DNA from: Bacteroidales bacterium
GTDB lineage: Bacteria; Bacteroidota; Bacteroidia; Bacteroidales; VadinHA17
Reading direction: 5' to 3'
Assembly: GCA_015486185.1 (NCBI GenBank)
Contig: WFSC01000175.1
Span: 1-34,932, forward strand
Length of the DNA stretch: 34,932 bases
Below, piece by piece: positions 7,805 to 17,880 of this stretch. How positions within the stretch are numbered: position 1 is the first letter of the stretch; every line of letters begins with the position of its first letter. Both the position numbers and the translations under genes were made by a program. Below the pieces are notes generated by a model that was given only the letters and a program-made list of their open reading frames with translations, was not told the DNA's origin and searched no databases.

Positions 7805-8547
7805 TCTTCTTCCAATGCCTGCATTAGCTCGTCGGTCATCTCCAGGTTATGATAAACATTTTGAACATCATCATCTTCTTCAAAATCTTCTACCAGCTTA
7901 AGGACTTTCATCGCTTCATCAACTTCAAGTTTTTTTGTGGTAATCGGAACACGCTCCAATTCGGCATTCTCTGCCTGAACGCCCATTTCATCAAGTTTCT
8001 TCTGGATATTTCCAAAATCTTCGAGCGGGCAGGTCACCACCAGTGTATCCCCCTCATTTTCTATCTCTTCTGCTCCCGCATCAATCAGTTCCAGCTCAAA
8101 TTCTTCGGGATCAATATCCCCTTTGGGAATGGTAAACACGCCTTTTCTTTCAAAAACATATTTTAATGAGCCGTTGGTACCCAGACTGCCTCCCCGCTTG
8201 GTAAACAGTGACCGTATATTACTGACTGTCCGGTTTTTATTGTCAGTAAGACATTCAATGAATATGCCCACACCATGCGGGGCATATCCTTCAAAAGTAA
8301 TTTCCTGGAAATTAGCCCCGTCAGCAGAAGCCTTGGATATAGCCCGTTCAATATTGTCTTTGGGCATATTGGCCCCTTTTGCATTCTGTATAGCCAGCCT
8401 GAGCCTGGGATTGGAAGAAGGATCAGGCCCTCCTTCACGTGTAGCTATCTGAATTTCTTTTACCAGTTTTGAGAAAATTTTTGACCGTTTGGCATCCAGG
8501 GCACCTTTTTTCCTTTTTATGGTTGACCATTTACTATGTCCTGACAT
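7801..8547 (-). CDS. yebC: YebC/PmpR family protein
   Basis: A 248-residue YebC-family protein. The N-terminus MSGHSKWSTIKRKKGALDAKR is diagnostic and fixes the start; a further upstream ATG would add eight residues. Other signatures: NPRLRLAIQNAKGANMPKDNIERAI, TFEGYAPHGVGIFIECLTDN, and the acidic C-terminal half with VEDFEEDDDVQNVYHNL. Members were described as DNA-binding regulators and, more recently, as factors that relieve ribosome stalling at proline-rich stretches. It is the first gene of a two-gene unit with the LEA14-like lipoprotein and has its own -7 box. Confidence 0.97.
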   Translation of the reverse strand: MSGHSKWSTIKRKKGALDAKRSKIFSKLVKEIQIATREGGPDPSSNPRLRLAIQNAKGANMPKDNIERAISKASADGANFQEITFEGYAPHGVGIFIECLTDNKNRTVSNIRSLFTKRGGSLGTNGSLKYVFERKGVFTIPKGDIDPEEFELELIDAGAEEIENEGDTLVVTCPLEDFGNIQKKLDEMGVQAENAELERVPITTKKLEVDEAMKVLKLVEDFEEDDDVQNVYHNLEMTDELMQALEEE

Positions 8548-8568
8548 AATATTCCATTTAAGTTTCGA

Positions 8569-8576
8569 CAAAAATA
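8569..8576 (-). promoter_or_regulatory. -7 promoter box of yebC
   Basis: TATTTTTG on the minus strand fits TAnnTTTG exactly, 22 bases upstream of the yebC ATG. A -33 element would have to lie inside the adjoining terminator; no TTTG is seen there. Confidence 0.45.
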
Positions 8577-8591
8577 CAAAAAACAGCCAAT

Positions 8592-8621
8592 AAAAAAGCC
8601 CCGGGTTTTTCGGGGCTTTTT
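8592..8621 (-). terminator. Intrinsic terminator of the outer-membrane protein gene
   Basis: A GCCCC/GGGGC stem with a 9-base loop is flanked by an A-run and a T-run, so it can act in both directions. It lies directly after the minus-strand stop codon at 8623 and before the yebC promoter, insulating the two genes. Confidence 0.85.
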
Positions 8622-8622
8622 C

Positions 8623-9543
8623 TTAAAAGTTAACTACAAAATCCAAAAAGGGAATTCCCAAAAATATAGTTTTGGAAATATCTTTGTTATTAATAAAAGC
8701 GAGATCGATAGAATTCTTCTCCCCTAAAAACCGGATGCCATAAGAAAAGATACCATAATAAGATTGGTTTCCTCCGACATCAGGTAGAAACCAGTTCTCA
8801 GTAACAAAAGCAATCCGTCTGGAAACCCTGGCCATCCCGGCAAGAGTAATAACCGGCTTCTTTGCAAAGTCCTTATTTACAAATCCCCATCCCAGTCCTC
8901 CTGTAACATTCAGATTGGTCGTACCATATGTGGCAAATCCGTTTAACACACCAAGACCGGTAAAACTGGCATTGTCATCATTTGAATGATTAAAATAATT
9001 TACATACAAGATATTACCCCCGGCATAAAGATTCTTATAAACCTTTGTGCTCATTTTGGGATTCAGATAAAATACATAAGGAGCCTCTTTGTCCTTGGAT
9101 AATAAGGAAAACAACTCAAAACCTCCGGATAAATCCATAAAGTTCAGCGGAGCATAACTAAAGGAATTAAAAAAGACCCATACATTCTGATAGGTGGCCA
9201 TCTTTTTAGGTTTCGGAATGGCTGAGTAACCCACAAGATATTTGTATGGATTGGGATTATCAAACCAAACCTTTCCTTCCTTTTTTATGTTTACACCGGA
9301 GACTTTTTTTATGGATTTTATCTTGCTTCTTTCAATGCTTACCTGTCCCATTGAAGCAGATTCAATAGTAAGTTTGCTTTCATTCATAGAAACCAGTTTT
9401 CCTGTTACCTGTGAACCATCCTGCATTGTTATCAGCAGTAAAGTCCCGGGCGAATATACAGCTTTTTGTTGAGCCTGACTATTTTCTGTTTGTAACAAAA
9501 ATAAGCCGGCAAAAACCATTGCAAAAAGAATAAATTTTTTCAT
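8623..9543 (-). CDS. Putative outer-membrane beta-barrel protein with N-terminal Sm-like domain
   Basis: A 306-residue exported protein I do not recognise by name. A signal peptide covers about residues 1-24 (MKKFILFAMVFAGLFLLQ..., cleavage near SQAQ). Residues about 30-80 (GTLLLITMQDGSQVTGKLVSMN...KIKSIKKV) have the strand pattern of an LSm/SH3-like small barrel: a short domain centred on DGS-x-V-x-G-x-L. The remainder has alternating aromatic and glycine-rich strands (NLYAGGNILYVNYFN, TNLNVTGGLGWGF) and ends in FLDFVVNF, with the C-terminal Phe typical of outer-membrane barrels. It has its own terminator and is monocistronic. The barrel call is from pattern only; there is no evidence for transport specificity. 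The start at MKKF was chosen because it begins the signal peptide. Confidence 0.6.
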   Translation of the reverse strand: MKKFILFAMVFAGLFLLQTENSQAQQKAVYSPGTLLLITMQDGSQVTGKLVSMNESKLTIESASMGQVSIERSKIKSIKKVSGVNIKKEGKVWFDNPNPYKYLVGYSAIPKPKKMATYQNVWVFFNSFSYAPLNFMDLSGGFELFSLLSKDKEAPYVFYLNPKMSTKVYKNLYAGGNILYVNYFNHSNDDNASFTGLGVLNGFATYGTTNLNVTGGLGWGFVNKDFAKKPVITLAGMARVSRRIAFVTENWFLPDVGGNQSYYGIFSYGIRFLGEKNSIDLAFINNKDISKTIFLGIPFLDFVVNF

Positions 9544-9644
9544 CGTTTTTATATTATATTTGGCTATTACAAACATGAACTTTTACGTCTTTATCTTAAA
9601 AAAGTTTCGGAAAACACTGATAAACAAACATTTTCTTTCAATTG

Positions 9645-9983
9645 TCACAAACAACTTTTATAAGTTGTCTCCCCTGTGCCCAATATATTTTCCAGATGGA
9701 GGAGCTTAATCAGTTCAGTGACCTCGGGTAAAACATGTATCAATTCCAGTTCGAACCGGCATGATTCAGCCTGTTTTGCCAAATTCACCAAAAAATCAAA
9801 GCCGGCACTATCAATGAAATGGATCCTCTCCAGATCAAGGGTAATCAACATATCCTCTAGGTCAGGGATCCGGCTAAGTTCATCTTTCATCTCCCGCGCA
9901 ATCAGAAAACTAAAACGACTGATCCCGGGAAAGGAATACAACAGGTGATGACCGTTGATAAAATCTTTTTTTATCATAACCAT
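9645..9983 (-). CDS. STAS-domain protein (anti-anti-sigma-factor-like)
   Basis: A 112-residue single STAS domain like SpoIIAA/RsbV. The conserved loop ERIHFIDSAGFDFLVNL carries the Ser (in DSAGF) that is phosphorylated by partner kinases in this family. A C-terminal segment with LELIHVLPEVTELIKLLHL matches the last helix. No anti-sigma kinase or sigma factor gene lies nearby, so its partner is not in this window. In other bacteria such orphan domains serve in partner-switching stress control or as Mla-type (MlaB) components; the DSAGF loop fits the former slightly better. The start is uncertain: ATG at 9983, ATG at 9977 or TTG at 9989. Confidence 0.8.
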   Translation of the reverse strand: MVMIKKDFINGHHLLYSFPGISRFSFLIAREMKDELSRIPDLEDMLITLDLERIHFIDSAGFDFLVNLAKQAESCRFELELIHVLPEVTELIKLLHLENILGTGETTYKSCL

Positions 9984-10069
9984 ATTCAATTTTGAACCCG
10001 ACGAAAATAATGATTGATTATTACGTAAAACTTAAGAAAAAGTTATATTTTATCAACAATTGGAATGAT

Positions 10070-11818
10070 TTATTCACGAAAACGAAGGTGGAGCTCATTT
10101 AATTGTTTTTGGGAAATAAAATTCGGGGCATCCGCCATCATATCGCGACCGGCATTATTTTTAGGAAAGGCAATATAATCGCGAATAGATTCTCCTCCCC
10201 CGAACAATGCCACCAGCCGGTCAAAGCCGAGGGCTATCCCTCCGTGCGGAGGAGCTCCGAAACGCAGGGCTTCCAACAAAAATCCAAACTGTGAAGCAGC
10301 CTGCTCCGGGGTAAAGCCCAACAGGCTGAGCATTCTGCCCTGCAGCTCCGTATCATGGATACGGACAGAACCGCCCCCTATCTCTACTCCATTAATGACC
10401 AGATCATAGGCATTGGCCCTGACCTTTTCAGGATGATCTTTCAGTAAAGGCAAATCTTCCGGCAAGGGTGAAGTGAAAGGATGATGCATTGCCTGGTAAC
10501 GTTTTTCCTCTTCATTCCATTCCAACAAAGGGAAGTCCACCACCCATAACGGAGCAAATACGCCCTCTTTACGCATGTCTAAACGGTTCCCCATTTCCAG
10601 GCGCAATTCCGATAAAGCAAACAAGGTGCCTTGCTTCTCACCAGAGAGGATCAGCAACAGATCACCTTTACAGGTCCCGGCCCGTTCTCCCCACATCATC
10701 AAATCAGAAGCATCAAAGAACTTATCAACAGAGGATTTAACAGATCCGTCCCCTAAAAATTTCACATACACCATTCCACCGGCTCCTATTTGCGGACGCC
10801 TGACAAAATCAGTCAACTGATCCAGTTGTTTTCTCGAATAACCTGCCCCTCCAGGTACACAGATCCCTCCGATAAAACCGGCCGTGTCAAAAACACGAAA
10901 CCCTCTACCCCTGGCTTCGCCGGTCAGATCATGTATCTCCATACCAAAACGGATGTCCGGTTTATCCGTGCCATATTTTTCCATTGCCTCCCCATAGGTC
11001 ATCCGGGGAAATTCATCTTTGTAATGTATCCCCTGTATCGTCTCCAGCAAATATTTTATGAGTCCTTCAAATACTCTCATCACATCTTCCTTCTCCACGA
11101 AAGACATCTCGCAATCCACCTGTGTAAATTCAGGTTGTCTATCAGCCCGCAGGTCTTCATCCCTGAAACATTTCGCCAGTTGGAAATATTTATCATAACC
11201 ACCGATCATTAACAACTGCTTGAATATTTGCGGTGATTGTGGCAAAGCATAGAACTGAGCCTTGTGAAGGCGGGAAGGAACCACAAAATCCCGGGCCCCT
11301 TCAGGGGTTGACCTGATCAAAGCAGGTGTTTCTATCTCAAGGAATCCTTCTTTATCCAGGTATTTTCTTATCTCCTGTGCCATCCGGTGTCTCAGGATCA
11401 AGTTTTTTTTCAGTGGTTCCCTTCTCAGGTCCAGGTACCTGTATTTCATCCGTAGTTCGTCACCGCCATCCGTTTCTTCCTCAATCGTAAACGGGGGTAA
11501 AGCAGATTTACTCAGCAGTTCAATTTTCTGCACTTCTATTTCAATATCACCGGTAACCAGATTTTTGTTTTTATTACTTCTTTCCCGCACAATACCTTCC
11601 ACCCTGACAACATCTTCGCGCCCCAGGTTTCTGGCTTCCTGACACAATGCAGCATCCTGGTCCATATTAAAAACAAGCTGGGTAATGCCATATCTGTCCC
11701 GCAAATCAACAAAAGTCATACCTCCCAGATCCCGTGACCGTTGTATCCATCCGGAAAGGGTCACTTTTTCCCCGGCATCATCCAACCTCAGCTCACCACA
11801 ATTGTGTGTACGGTACAT
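10070..11818 (-). CDS. aspS: Aspartyl-tRNA synthetase
   Basis: Class II synthetase of the bacterial type, 582 residues. The N-terminal OB-fold anticodon-binding domain ([29 protein letters not shown]) is followed by the catalytic core with motif 2 ([16 protein letters not shown]), the bacterial GAD insertion region, and motif 3 ([15 protein letters not shown]). It charges tRNA-Asp. The start [12 protein letters not shown] matches the family; an upstream extension of nine residues is not conserved in character. A perfect -7 box lies 17-24 bases upstream. Divergent from tadA with about 100 bases between starts. No TatC/glutamine-dependent amidotransferase genes are adjacent, so whether it is discriminating or not cannot be told from context. 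Confidence 0.97.
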   Translation of the reverse strand: MYRTHNCGELRLDDAGEKVTLSGWIQRSRDLGGMTFVDLRDRYGITQLVFNMDQDAALCQEARNLGREDVVRVEGIVRERSNKNKNLVTGDIEIEVQKIELLSKSALPPFTIEEETDGGDELRMKYRYLDLRREPLKKNLILRHRMAQEIRKYLDKEGFLEIETPALIRSTPEGARDFVVPSRLHKAQFYALPQSPQIFKQLLMIGGYDKYFQLAKCFRDEDLRADRQPEFTQVDCEMSFVEKEDVMRVFEGLIKYLLETIQGIHYKDEFPRMTYGEAMEKYGTDKPDIRFGMEIHDLTGEARGRGFRVFDTAGFIGGICVPGGAGYSRKQLDQLTDFVRRPQIGAGGMVYVKFLGDGSVKSSVDKFFDASDLMMWGERAGTCKGDLLLILSGEKQGTLFALSELRLEMGNRLDMRKEGVFAPLWVVDFPLLEWNEEEKRYQAMHHPFTSPLPEDLPLLKDHPEKVRANAYDLVINGVEIGGGSVRIHDTELQGRMLSLLGFTPEQAASQFGFLLEALRFGAPPHGGIALGFDRLVALFGGGESIRDYIAFPKNNAGRDMMADAPNFISQKQLNELHLRFRE

Positions 11819-11834
11819 AACTGAAAAATTTTGG

Positions 11835-11842
11835 CAAAAATA
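11835..11842 (-). promoter_or_regulatory. -7 promoter box of aspS
   Basis: TATTTTTG on the minus strand fits TAnnTTTG exactly and implies a 5' leader of only about 10 bases before the aspS ATG. No -33 TTTG at the usual distance. Confidence 0.45.
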
Positions 11843-11922
11843 CATAAATATTACGGGGATTGTTTTGTTAGTATTGGTTTTTTCTCATCTTTACCTTTAC
11901 TTTATAAAAAGAACATATAATT

Positions 11923-12384
11923 ATGACAGAAAAAAAAATACTTGATGACACCTTTTTTATGAAGGAGGCACTAAAGGAAGCACAGAAAGCGCTTGCGTCA
12001 GGAGAAATACCCGTCGGAGCAGTTATAACCTGCAATGACAGGATTGTTGCCCGCAGTCACAATCAGGTTGAAACACTGAGTGATCCCACTGCGCATGCGG
12101 AGATACTGGCTATTACAGCAGCCACCCATTACCTGGGAAGTAAATTTCTGGATAAATGCACCTTGTATGTTACGGTTGAGCCCTGCCCGATGTGTGCGGG
12201 AGCCCTTTTCTGGGCCAGAATCGGAAAAATTGTTTTTGCCACTGCAGATGAGAAAAGAGGATACCTTCATTATCATCCAAAGATCATTCACCCCAAAACA
12301 AAAGTCAAAAAGTTTGTCCTGGAGAAGGAAGCAAGAAAAATTATGGAGGACTTTTTCAAAAACAAGCGAACAGAAGAAAATTAA
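11923..12384 (+). CDS. tadA: tRNA adenosine(34) deaminase TadA
   Basis: A 153-residue zinc deaminase that converts the wobble adenosine of tRNA-Arg(ACG) to inosine. The zinc site is complete: H58-A-E60 (the Glu is the proton shuttle) and P87-C88-P-M-C91. GEIPVGAVI and the ALFWARIGKIVFA segment after the PCxxC are characteristic of TadA rather than cytidine deaminases. Length is normal. The ATG follows an A-rich leader, divergent from aspS. A TACCTTTA octamer about 25 bases upstream is a one-mismatch -7 box. Confidence 0.95.
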   Translation: MTEKKILDDTFFMKEALKEAQKALASGEIPVGAVITCNDRIVARSHNQVETLSDPTAHAEILAITAATHYLGSKFLDKCTLYVTVEPCPMCAGALFWARIGKIVFATADEKRGYLHYHPKIIHPKTKVKKFVLEKEARKIMEDFFKNKRTEEN

Positions 12385-12476
12385 TTACAAAATGGTATAA
12401 AAATTGTTTAACTTTATCAAGGAGAAAACCAAATTGCTCCTTGTTTAGATCTCATTAACATTAATAAATCAGTACA

Positions 12477-13184
12477 ATGAAAAAAATATTCATTTTCTCC
12501 ATATTACTTTTTGCAGGCATAGGTTCTTTCTCTTTCGGCCAGATCTATTCCACGCCAAACACAAACCCACAGATCATCAATATGATCCATCGTTCCCTGG
12601 TTATTGAAAAGGATGCTTACATTAAAGTGGAAGGGGATCCTTTTGTGGACAAGGATTTTGAAAAAGGAACGATCATATTTAAGGATTCTACCAGAGCAAG
12701 TGATATTCCTTTACGCCTGGATACCTATACGGATAATTTGCAGCTTAAAATTAATGATACCATCAAAGTGCTTTCCCCTCCTGATATAATTGATCATGCG
12801 AATTTTGGTCACAGAGAGTTTATTTATTCCCGCTTTAAAGAAGGTGCATTTTACAAAAACGGATATTTTGAAGTACTGGCACAAGGGAATTGTAAACTTC
12901 TGCTCCGCCGTGAATCAGTTATACGAAGGGAACAACTTCCGGCCAGCAATTTTGGGGGAGGGAATTACAGGGACTATTTCCGCACAACAAATACCTATTT
13001 TATAAAAAAAGATGATAATCCTGCTGTGAAAATTTCCAGGAGTAAAAAAAGTATTCTCGCAGTATTGGGTGACCATAAAAGTGATCTGGAAAAATATATC
13101 AGGGATAATCACCTTAAACTGTCGAAGGAAGATGCCCTCATCGATCTGATCTATTATTATAATTCACTTATAGCTAAACATTAA
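12477..13184 (+). CDS. Secreted protein of unknown function (Bacteroidota-type)
   Basis: A 235-residue exported protein. The signal peptide (about residues 1-21) ends near SFSFGQ. The mature part is rich in beta strands with a repeated layout seen in Bacteroidota envelope proteins: a short strand block with GTIIFKDSTRASDIPLRLDTYTDNLQL, then EFIYSRF...GYFEVLAQGNCKLLLRRESV, and a Lys-rich C-terminal helix region (KKSILAVLGDHKSDLEKYIRDN) ending in IDLIYYYNSL. I do not recognise a named domain or catalytic residues. It lies alone between tadA and a small membrane protein. A TAACTTTA near-consensus -7 box lies about 60 bases upstream. Confidence 0.65.
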   Translation: MKKIFIFSILLFAGIGSFSFGQIYSTPNTNPQIINMIHRSLVIEKDAYIKVEGDPFVDKDFEKGTIIFKDSTRASDIPLRLDTYTDNLQLKINDTIKVLSPPDIIDHANFGHREFIYSRFKEGAFYKNGYFEVLAQGNCKLLLRRESVIRREQLPASNFGGGNYRDYFRTTNTYFIKKDDNPAVKISRSKKSILAVLGDHKSDLEKYIRDNHLKLSKEDALIDLIYYYNSLIAKH

Positions 13185-13231
13185 GCGGGAAATTTCAACA
13201 ATGATCATATCTTTTAGTAAATAATGTCCCC

Positions 13232-13735
13232 ATGACCATCGAAAACAAGCATCTTCATACTATTACCTGGCTGATCCAGCTTATCAGTACCATTATCTAT
13301 GTAATGATCATTTACTCAATTTATCTGACCCGTTTCTATGAAAATCTGACCCCGGCAATTCATAAGGATTATTACACGGTTTTTTTCGGAATATTCTATC
13401 TCGTAGCCCTTTTTTACCCCAACCTATTGAAATATCATTATGTCTATTATTCTGATGATGGGGATAAGCTTGTTTTCAAAACTTATCCCATAGGTTTTTT
13501 CACTTCCGGAAAACAAACCTTCCGCATACCCAAAAAAGATTTTATCAGGGCCGAACTGAGGGAGAGTTTTTTCAAACTTCGCAAAGCCCTGATCATTTAC
13601 CAGAAGGTAAATAACCGTACGGCAAAATACCCCCCGGTATATATTAATGGTTTACCCGGAGAAGACCAGAAAAAGATCTTATTATCTCTAACCAGGCTGA
13701 TGACAGAGAAAAGTGCTGTTATACAACAGCATTAA
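13232..13735 (+). CDS. Small membrane protein with two membrane segments, function unknown
   Basis: A 167-residue protein with two hydrophobic segments (about residues 11-32 and 48-66) followed by a cytosolic domain of about 95 residues. That domain opens with YVYYSDDGDKLVFKTYPIGFF, a strand pattern like the bacterial PH-type (bPH) folds found after a two-helix hairpin, but the match is only by eye. No catalytic motif is seen. It follows the secreted protein with a 47-base gap on the same strand, so the two may share an mRNA. Unrecognised. Confidence 0.55.
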   Translation: MTIENKHLHTITWLIQLISTIIYVMIIYSIYLTRFYENLTPAIHKDYYTVFFGIFYLVALFYPNLLKYHYVYYSDDGDKLVFKTYPIGFFTSGKQTFRIPKKDFIRAELRESFFKLRKALIIYQKVNNRTAKYPPVYINGLPGEDQKKILLSLTRLMTEKSAVIQQH

Positions 13736-13738
13736 AAC

Positions 13739-13795
13739 ATGAAAAAAATCATTCTTTTCGGGAAAAACGATTCCGTAGCTTTGTCCGGATATTAA
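13739..13795 (+). other. Possible 18-codon leader ORF before the first glutamate dehydrogenase
   Basis: An ATG begins four bases after the preceding stop codon and opens an 18-codon frame (MKKIILFGKNDSVALSGY) that ends 12 bases before the glutamate dehydrogenase ATG. Start, length and position would suit a leader peptide or a coupling ORF, but there is no strong ribosome-binding site and no run of regulatory codons. It could be chance. Confidence 0.2.
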
Positions 13796-13807
13796 AACGA
13801 TCAAACA

Positions 13808-15145
13808 ATGAAAACCGAAAACATCGTATCACAGCTCGGGCAAAAACATCCGGGTGAAAAGGAATATCTCCAGGCAATACAGGAAGTACTTGAATCGATT
13901 GAAGACATCTATAATCAGAATCCGCAATTCCAGTCTGCAGGCATTGTTGAACGACTGGTTGAACCTGACAGGGTGCTGACTTTCAAGGTCCCCTGGTCTG
14001 ACGATGAGGGACATGTACATATCAATCTGGGTTACCGGATACAATTCAATAATGCCCTGGGTCCATACAAGGGAGGACTACGTTTTCACCCCAGTGTTAA
14101 TCTTAGTATCCTCAAATTTTTGGGATTCGAACAAATCTTTAAAAATGCATTGACCACCCTTCCCCTTGGCGGGGCAAAGGGAGGAAGTGATTTCAATCCA
14201 AAGGGAAAATCCCAACAGGAGATCATGCGATTTTGTCAATCTTTTATGCTGGAATTATGGAAAGTGATCGGTCCGGAAACCGATGTCCCGGCGGGAGATA
14301 TTGGAGTAGGCGGACGTGAGATCGGTTACCTTTATGGCATGTATAAAAAACTTACCCATGAACATACCGGTGTTCTGACAGGCAAAGGGCTGAACTGGGG
14401 TGGCAGCCTTATCAGGCCGGAAGCTACCGGATACGGTGTGGTTTATTTTACAAAGGAGATGCTGGCTACGCGCGGAGAAACGCTTGAAAATAAGATTGTA
14501 GCCGTTTCAGGTTTTGGAAATGTAGCCTGGGGAGCCGTCAAAAAGGCAACGGAACTCGGTGCCAAAGTGGTCACCCTGTCAGGCCCTGACGGATATATCT
14601 ACGATCCGGCAGGCGTTTCAGGAGAGAAAACAGACTATATGCTTGAACTGCGTGCCAGCAATGAAGACATTGTCGAACCGTATGCCCATGAATTTGAAGG
14701 GGTGGAATTTATTCCCGGTAAACACCCCTGGGAGGTAAAGGCGGATGTGGCCCTGCCTTGTGCTACCCAAAATGAATTGAATGCAGAAGATGCCGGACAT
14801 CTGATCAATAACGGATGCATTTGCGTTACCGAAGGAGCTAATATGCCTTGTACCCCCGAGGCTGTCCAGCTTTTCCACGAACACAGGATCCTGTTCTCAC
14901 CCGGAAAAGCTTCCAACGCCGGAGGCGTAGCTACATCCGGTCTGGAAATGTCACAAAATGCACTGAAAATGAACTGGACGGCACGCGAAGTAGATGACCG
15001 CCTGCATCAGATCATGGGAGATATTCACCACGCCTGCGTAAAGTATGGAAAACAACCTGACGGTTATGTTGACTATGTTAAAGGAGCGAATGTTGCCAGT
15101 TTTCTGAAAGTAGCCAACGCCATGCTGGACCTGGGGGTGCTATAA
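13808..15145 (+). CDS. gdhB: Glutamate dehydrogenase, probably NAD-dependent
   Basis: A 445-residue hexameric-type glutamate dehydrogenase (2-oxoglutarate plus ammonia to glutamate, reversible). The substrate domain has YKGGLRFHP, the GGAKGGSDFNPKGKS block with the catalytic Lys and [15 protein letters not shown]. The dinucleotide fold has SGFGNVAWGA (residues 234-242), and its second strand ends in SGPDG (258-262). Both stretches match the NAD-specific enzyme of Clostridium symbiosum rather than the GSGNVAQ...SDSSG of NADP enzymes, so NAD is the likely cofactor and catabolic glutamate oxidation a likely role. The second copy, 1.3 kb downstream, has the NADP fingerprint. The dprA gene starts 6 bases after the stop and probably shares its transcript. 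The cofactor call is inferred from the motifs. Confidence 0.85.
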   Translation: MKTENIVSQLGQKHPGEKEYLQAIQEVLESIEDIYNQNPQFQSAGIVERLVEPDRVLTFKVPWSDDEGHVHINLGYRIQFNNALGPYKGGLRFHPSVNLSILKFLGFEQIFKNALTTLPLGGAKGGSDFNPKGKSQQEIMRFCQSFMLELWKVIGPETDVPAGDIGVGGREIGYLYGMYKKLTHEHTGVLTGKGLNWGGSLIRPEATGYGVVYFTKEMLATRGETLENKIVAVSGFGNVAWGAVKKATELGAKVVTLSGPDGYIYDPAGVSGEKTDYMLELRASNEDIVEPYAHEFEGVEFIPGKHPWEVKADVALPCATQNELNAEDAGHLINNGCICVTEGANMPCTPEAVQLFHEHRILFSPGKASNAGGVATSGLEMSQNALKMNWTAREVDDRLHQIMGDIHHACVKYGKQPDGYVDYVKGANVASFLKVANAMLDLGVL

Positions 15146-15151
15146 TATTTT

Positions 15152-16258
15152 ATGGACTTACTTACCTACCAAATCGCACTAAGCCTGTTGCCAGGGATAG
15201 GATCAATACGGACACGATCCATTCTGGCTCATGTTGGTTCGGCTGAAAAATTCTTTCATGAAAAAAACATAAACCTTGAAAAGATCCCGGGCATAGGTCA
15301 TCAACTGGCTACCCGTTCATTACGTGAAGAAGCGCTGAGAACAGCAGAAAAAGAACGGGAGTTTATAGAAAAAAACCATATTCATACGGCTTACTTTCTT
15401 GATGACAATTATCCCCTGCGATTAAAACAGTGTGAAGATGCACCGGTGATTATTTATTCCCGTGGAGATACAGATCTGGATGCCGGGAAGATCATCAGTA
15501 TTGTAGGAACAAGACACGCTTCCACTTATGGTATTGACCATTGCAAAAAGATTGTGGAAGAACTGGCTGCCGCTTTTCCTGATCTGTTGGTTGTGAGTGG
15601 CCTGGCATACGGTATAGACATATGCGCCCATAAAGCAGCTTTGAAAAACGGTCTGCAGACGGTGGCAGTTCTGGGGCATGGCCTGCATATGATCTATCCG
15701 GCAATTCATAGACAGATAGCCCGCGAGATAGAACTTCAGGGAGCCCTTGTCACTGAATTTTCAACTGCCCATACCCTCGATAAAGGCAATTTTATTGCCC
15801 GGAACCGGATAATTGCCGGTTTGGCGGATGCCACGCTGGTTGTAGAATCCGCTGAAAAGGGAGGTGCTCTGATCACTGCCGATCTGGCCAATTCATACAA
15901 CAGGGATGTATTTGCCTTGCCCGGAAGGGCCTCCGATACCTTCTCAAAAGGATGTAATCAACTCATAAAAAGAAACCTGGCTGCTCTTGTAGAAACAGGT
16001 AACGATATTGCCTATTTTCTGGGATGGGAGGCAACACCTCCCTCCAATAAAGATGTTCAAAAAGAACTTTTCCCGAACCTGAATGATGAAGAACAAAAGT
16101 TACTGAACATCATCAAGGAACATGGAGAACTTTCCGTTGACCAACTCTCCATCCTGTCAGATCTGCCGGTAAGTAAAACCTCCTCACTCCTGTTAAACCT
16201 TGAATTTACCGGGCTGATCAAAATTCTTCCTGGCAATATGTATCGTTATCTGGCATAA
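15152..16258 (+). CDS. dprA: DNA-processing protein DprA
   Basis: A 368-residue DprA (Smf) protein that binds single-stranded DNA and loads RecA during natural transformation. The N-terminus has helix-hairpin-helix/SAM-like motifs (LLPGIGSIRTRSIL and EKIPGIGHQLA); the Rossmann-like core (about residues 105-290) has GTRHASTYG, SGLAYGIDICAHKAAL, VAVLGHGL and the RNRIIAGLADATLVVES block; a C-terminal winged helix (about 310-368) follows. It sits 6 bases after the NAD-type glutamate dehydrogenase gene, an association without an obvious functional reason. Complete, no missing residues seen. Confidence 0.96.
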   Translation: MDLLTYQIALSLLPGIGSIRTRSILAHVGSAEKFFHEKNINLEKIPGIGHQLATRSLREEALRTAEKEREFIEKNHIHTAYFLDDNYPLRLKQCEDAPVIIYSRGDTDLDAGKIISIVGTRHASTYGIDHCKKIVEELAAAFPDLLVVSGLAYGIDICAHKAALKNGLQTVAVLGHGLHMIYPAIHRQIAREIELQGALVTEFSTAHTLDKGNFIARNRIIAGLADATLVVESAEKGGALITADLANSYNRDVFALPGRASDTFSKGCNQLIKRNLAALVETGNDIAYFLGWEATPPSNKDVQKELFPNLNDEEQKLLNIIKEHGELSVDQLSILSDLPVSKTSSLLLNLEFTGLIKILPGNMYRYLA

Positions 16259-16391
16259 AAATTTATTTATCGATATATGAACCCGTTAAAAATATGTTAT
16301 TAAACATTTCTAATGTTTGCATGCATTATCTATCTATTTTTCAATAACTTTTATTCAAAGGAAAAGAATGATGCTTAAAATCATATTTTAA

Positions 16392-16418
16392 TATGCAAAA
16401 AATGAATATGTTTGCATA
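16392..16418 (+). promoter_or_regulatory. gdhA promoter: -7 box inside an inverted repeat TATGCAAA-N11-TTTGCATA
   Basis: The octamer TATGTTTG (16407-16414) fits the -7 consensus and lies 39 bases before the gdhA ATG. It is overlapped by the right arm of a perfect 8-bp inverted repeat (16392-16399 and 16411-16418). A further TTTGCAT copy occurs at 16316-16322. No -33 TTTG is present. The layout suggests a dimeric regulator binding over the promoter; the regulator is unknown. The rest of the 194-base gap (16259-16452) is AT-rich and holds nothing else I can identify. Confidence 0.45.
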
Positions 16419-16440
16419 AAATAGATTATTAACCACTTAA

Positions 16441-17793
<1,353 letters not shown>

Positions 17794-17817
17794 TAACGGT
17801 ATTATTTTATTTTTAAC

Positions 17818-17842
17818 AAAAAGGGGCAAATGCCCCTTTTTT
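17818..17842 (+). terminator. Intrinsic terminator of gdhA
   Basis: GGGGC-AAAT-GCCCC stem-loop, preceded by five A and followed by six T, 25 bases after the gdhA stop codon. Symmetric, so it can work in both directions. It lies before the tatD start. Confidence 0.9.
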
Positions 17843-17880
17843 ATATTTTTGTCCGCTGTAAAATACCTATTATATATAAT

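Noticed and set aside
12418-12443. CAAGGAG/CTCCTTG hairpin after tadA as a terminator
   Set aside because: A 7-bp stem with a 12-base loop and no T-run; too weak to call.
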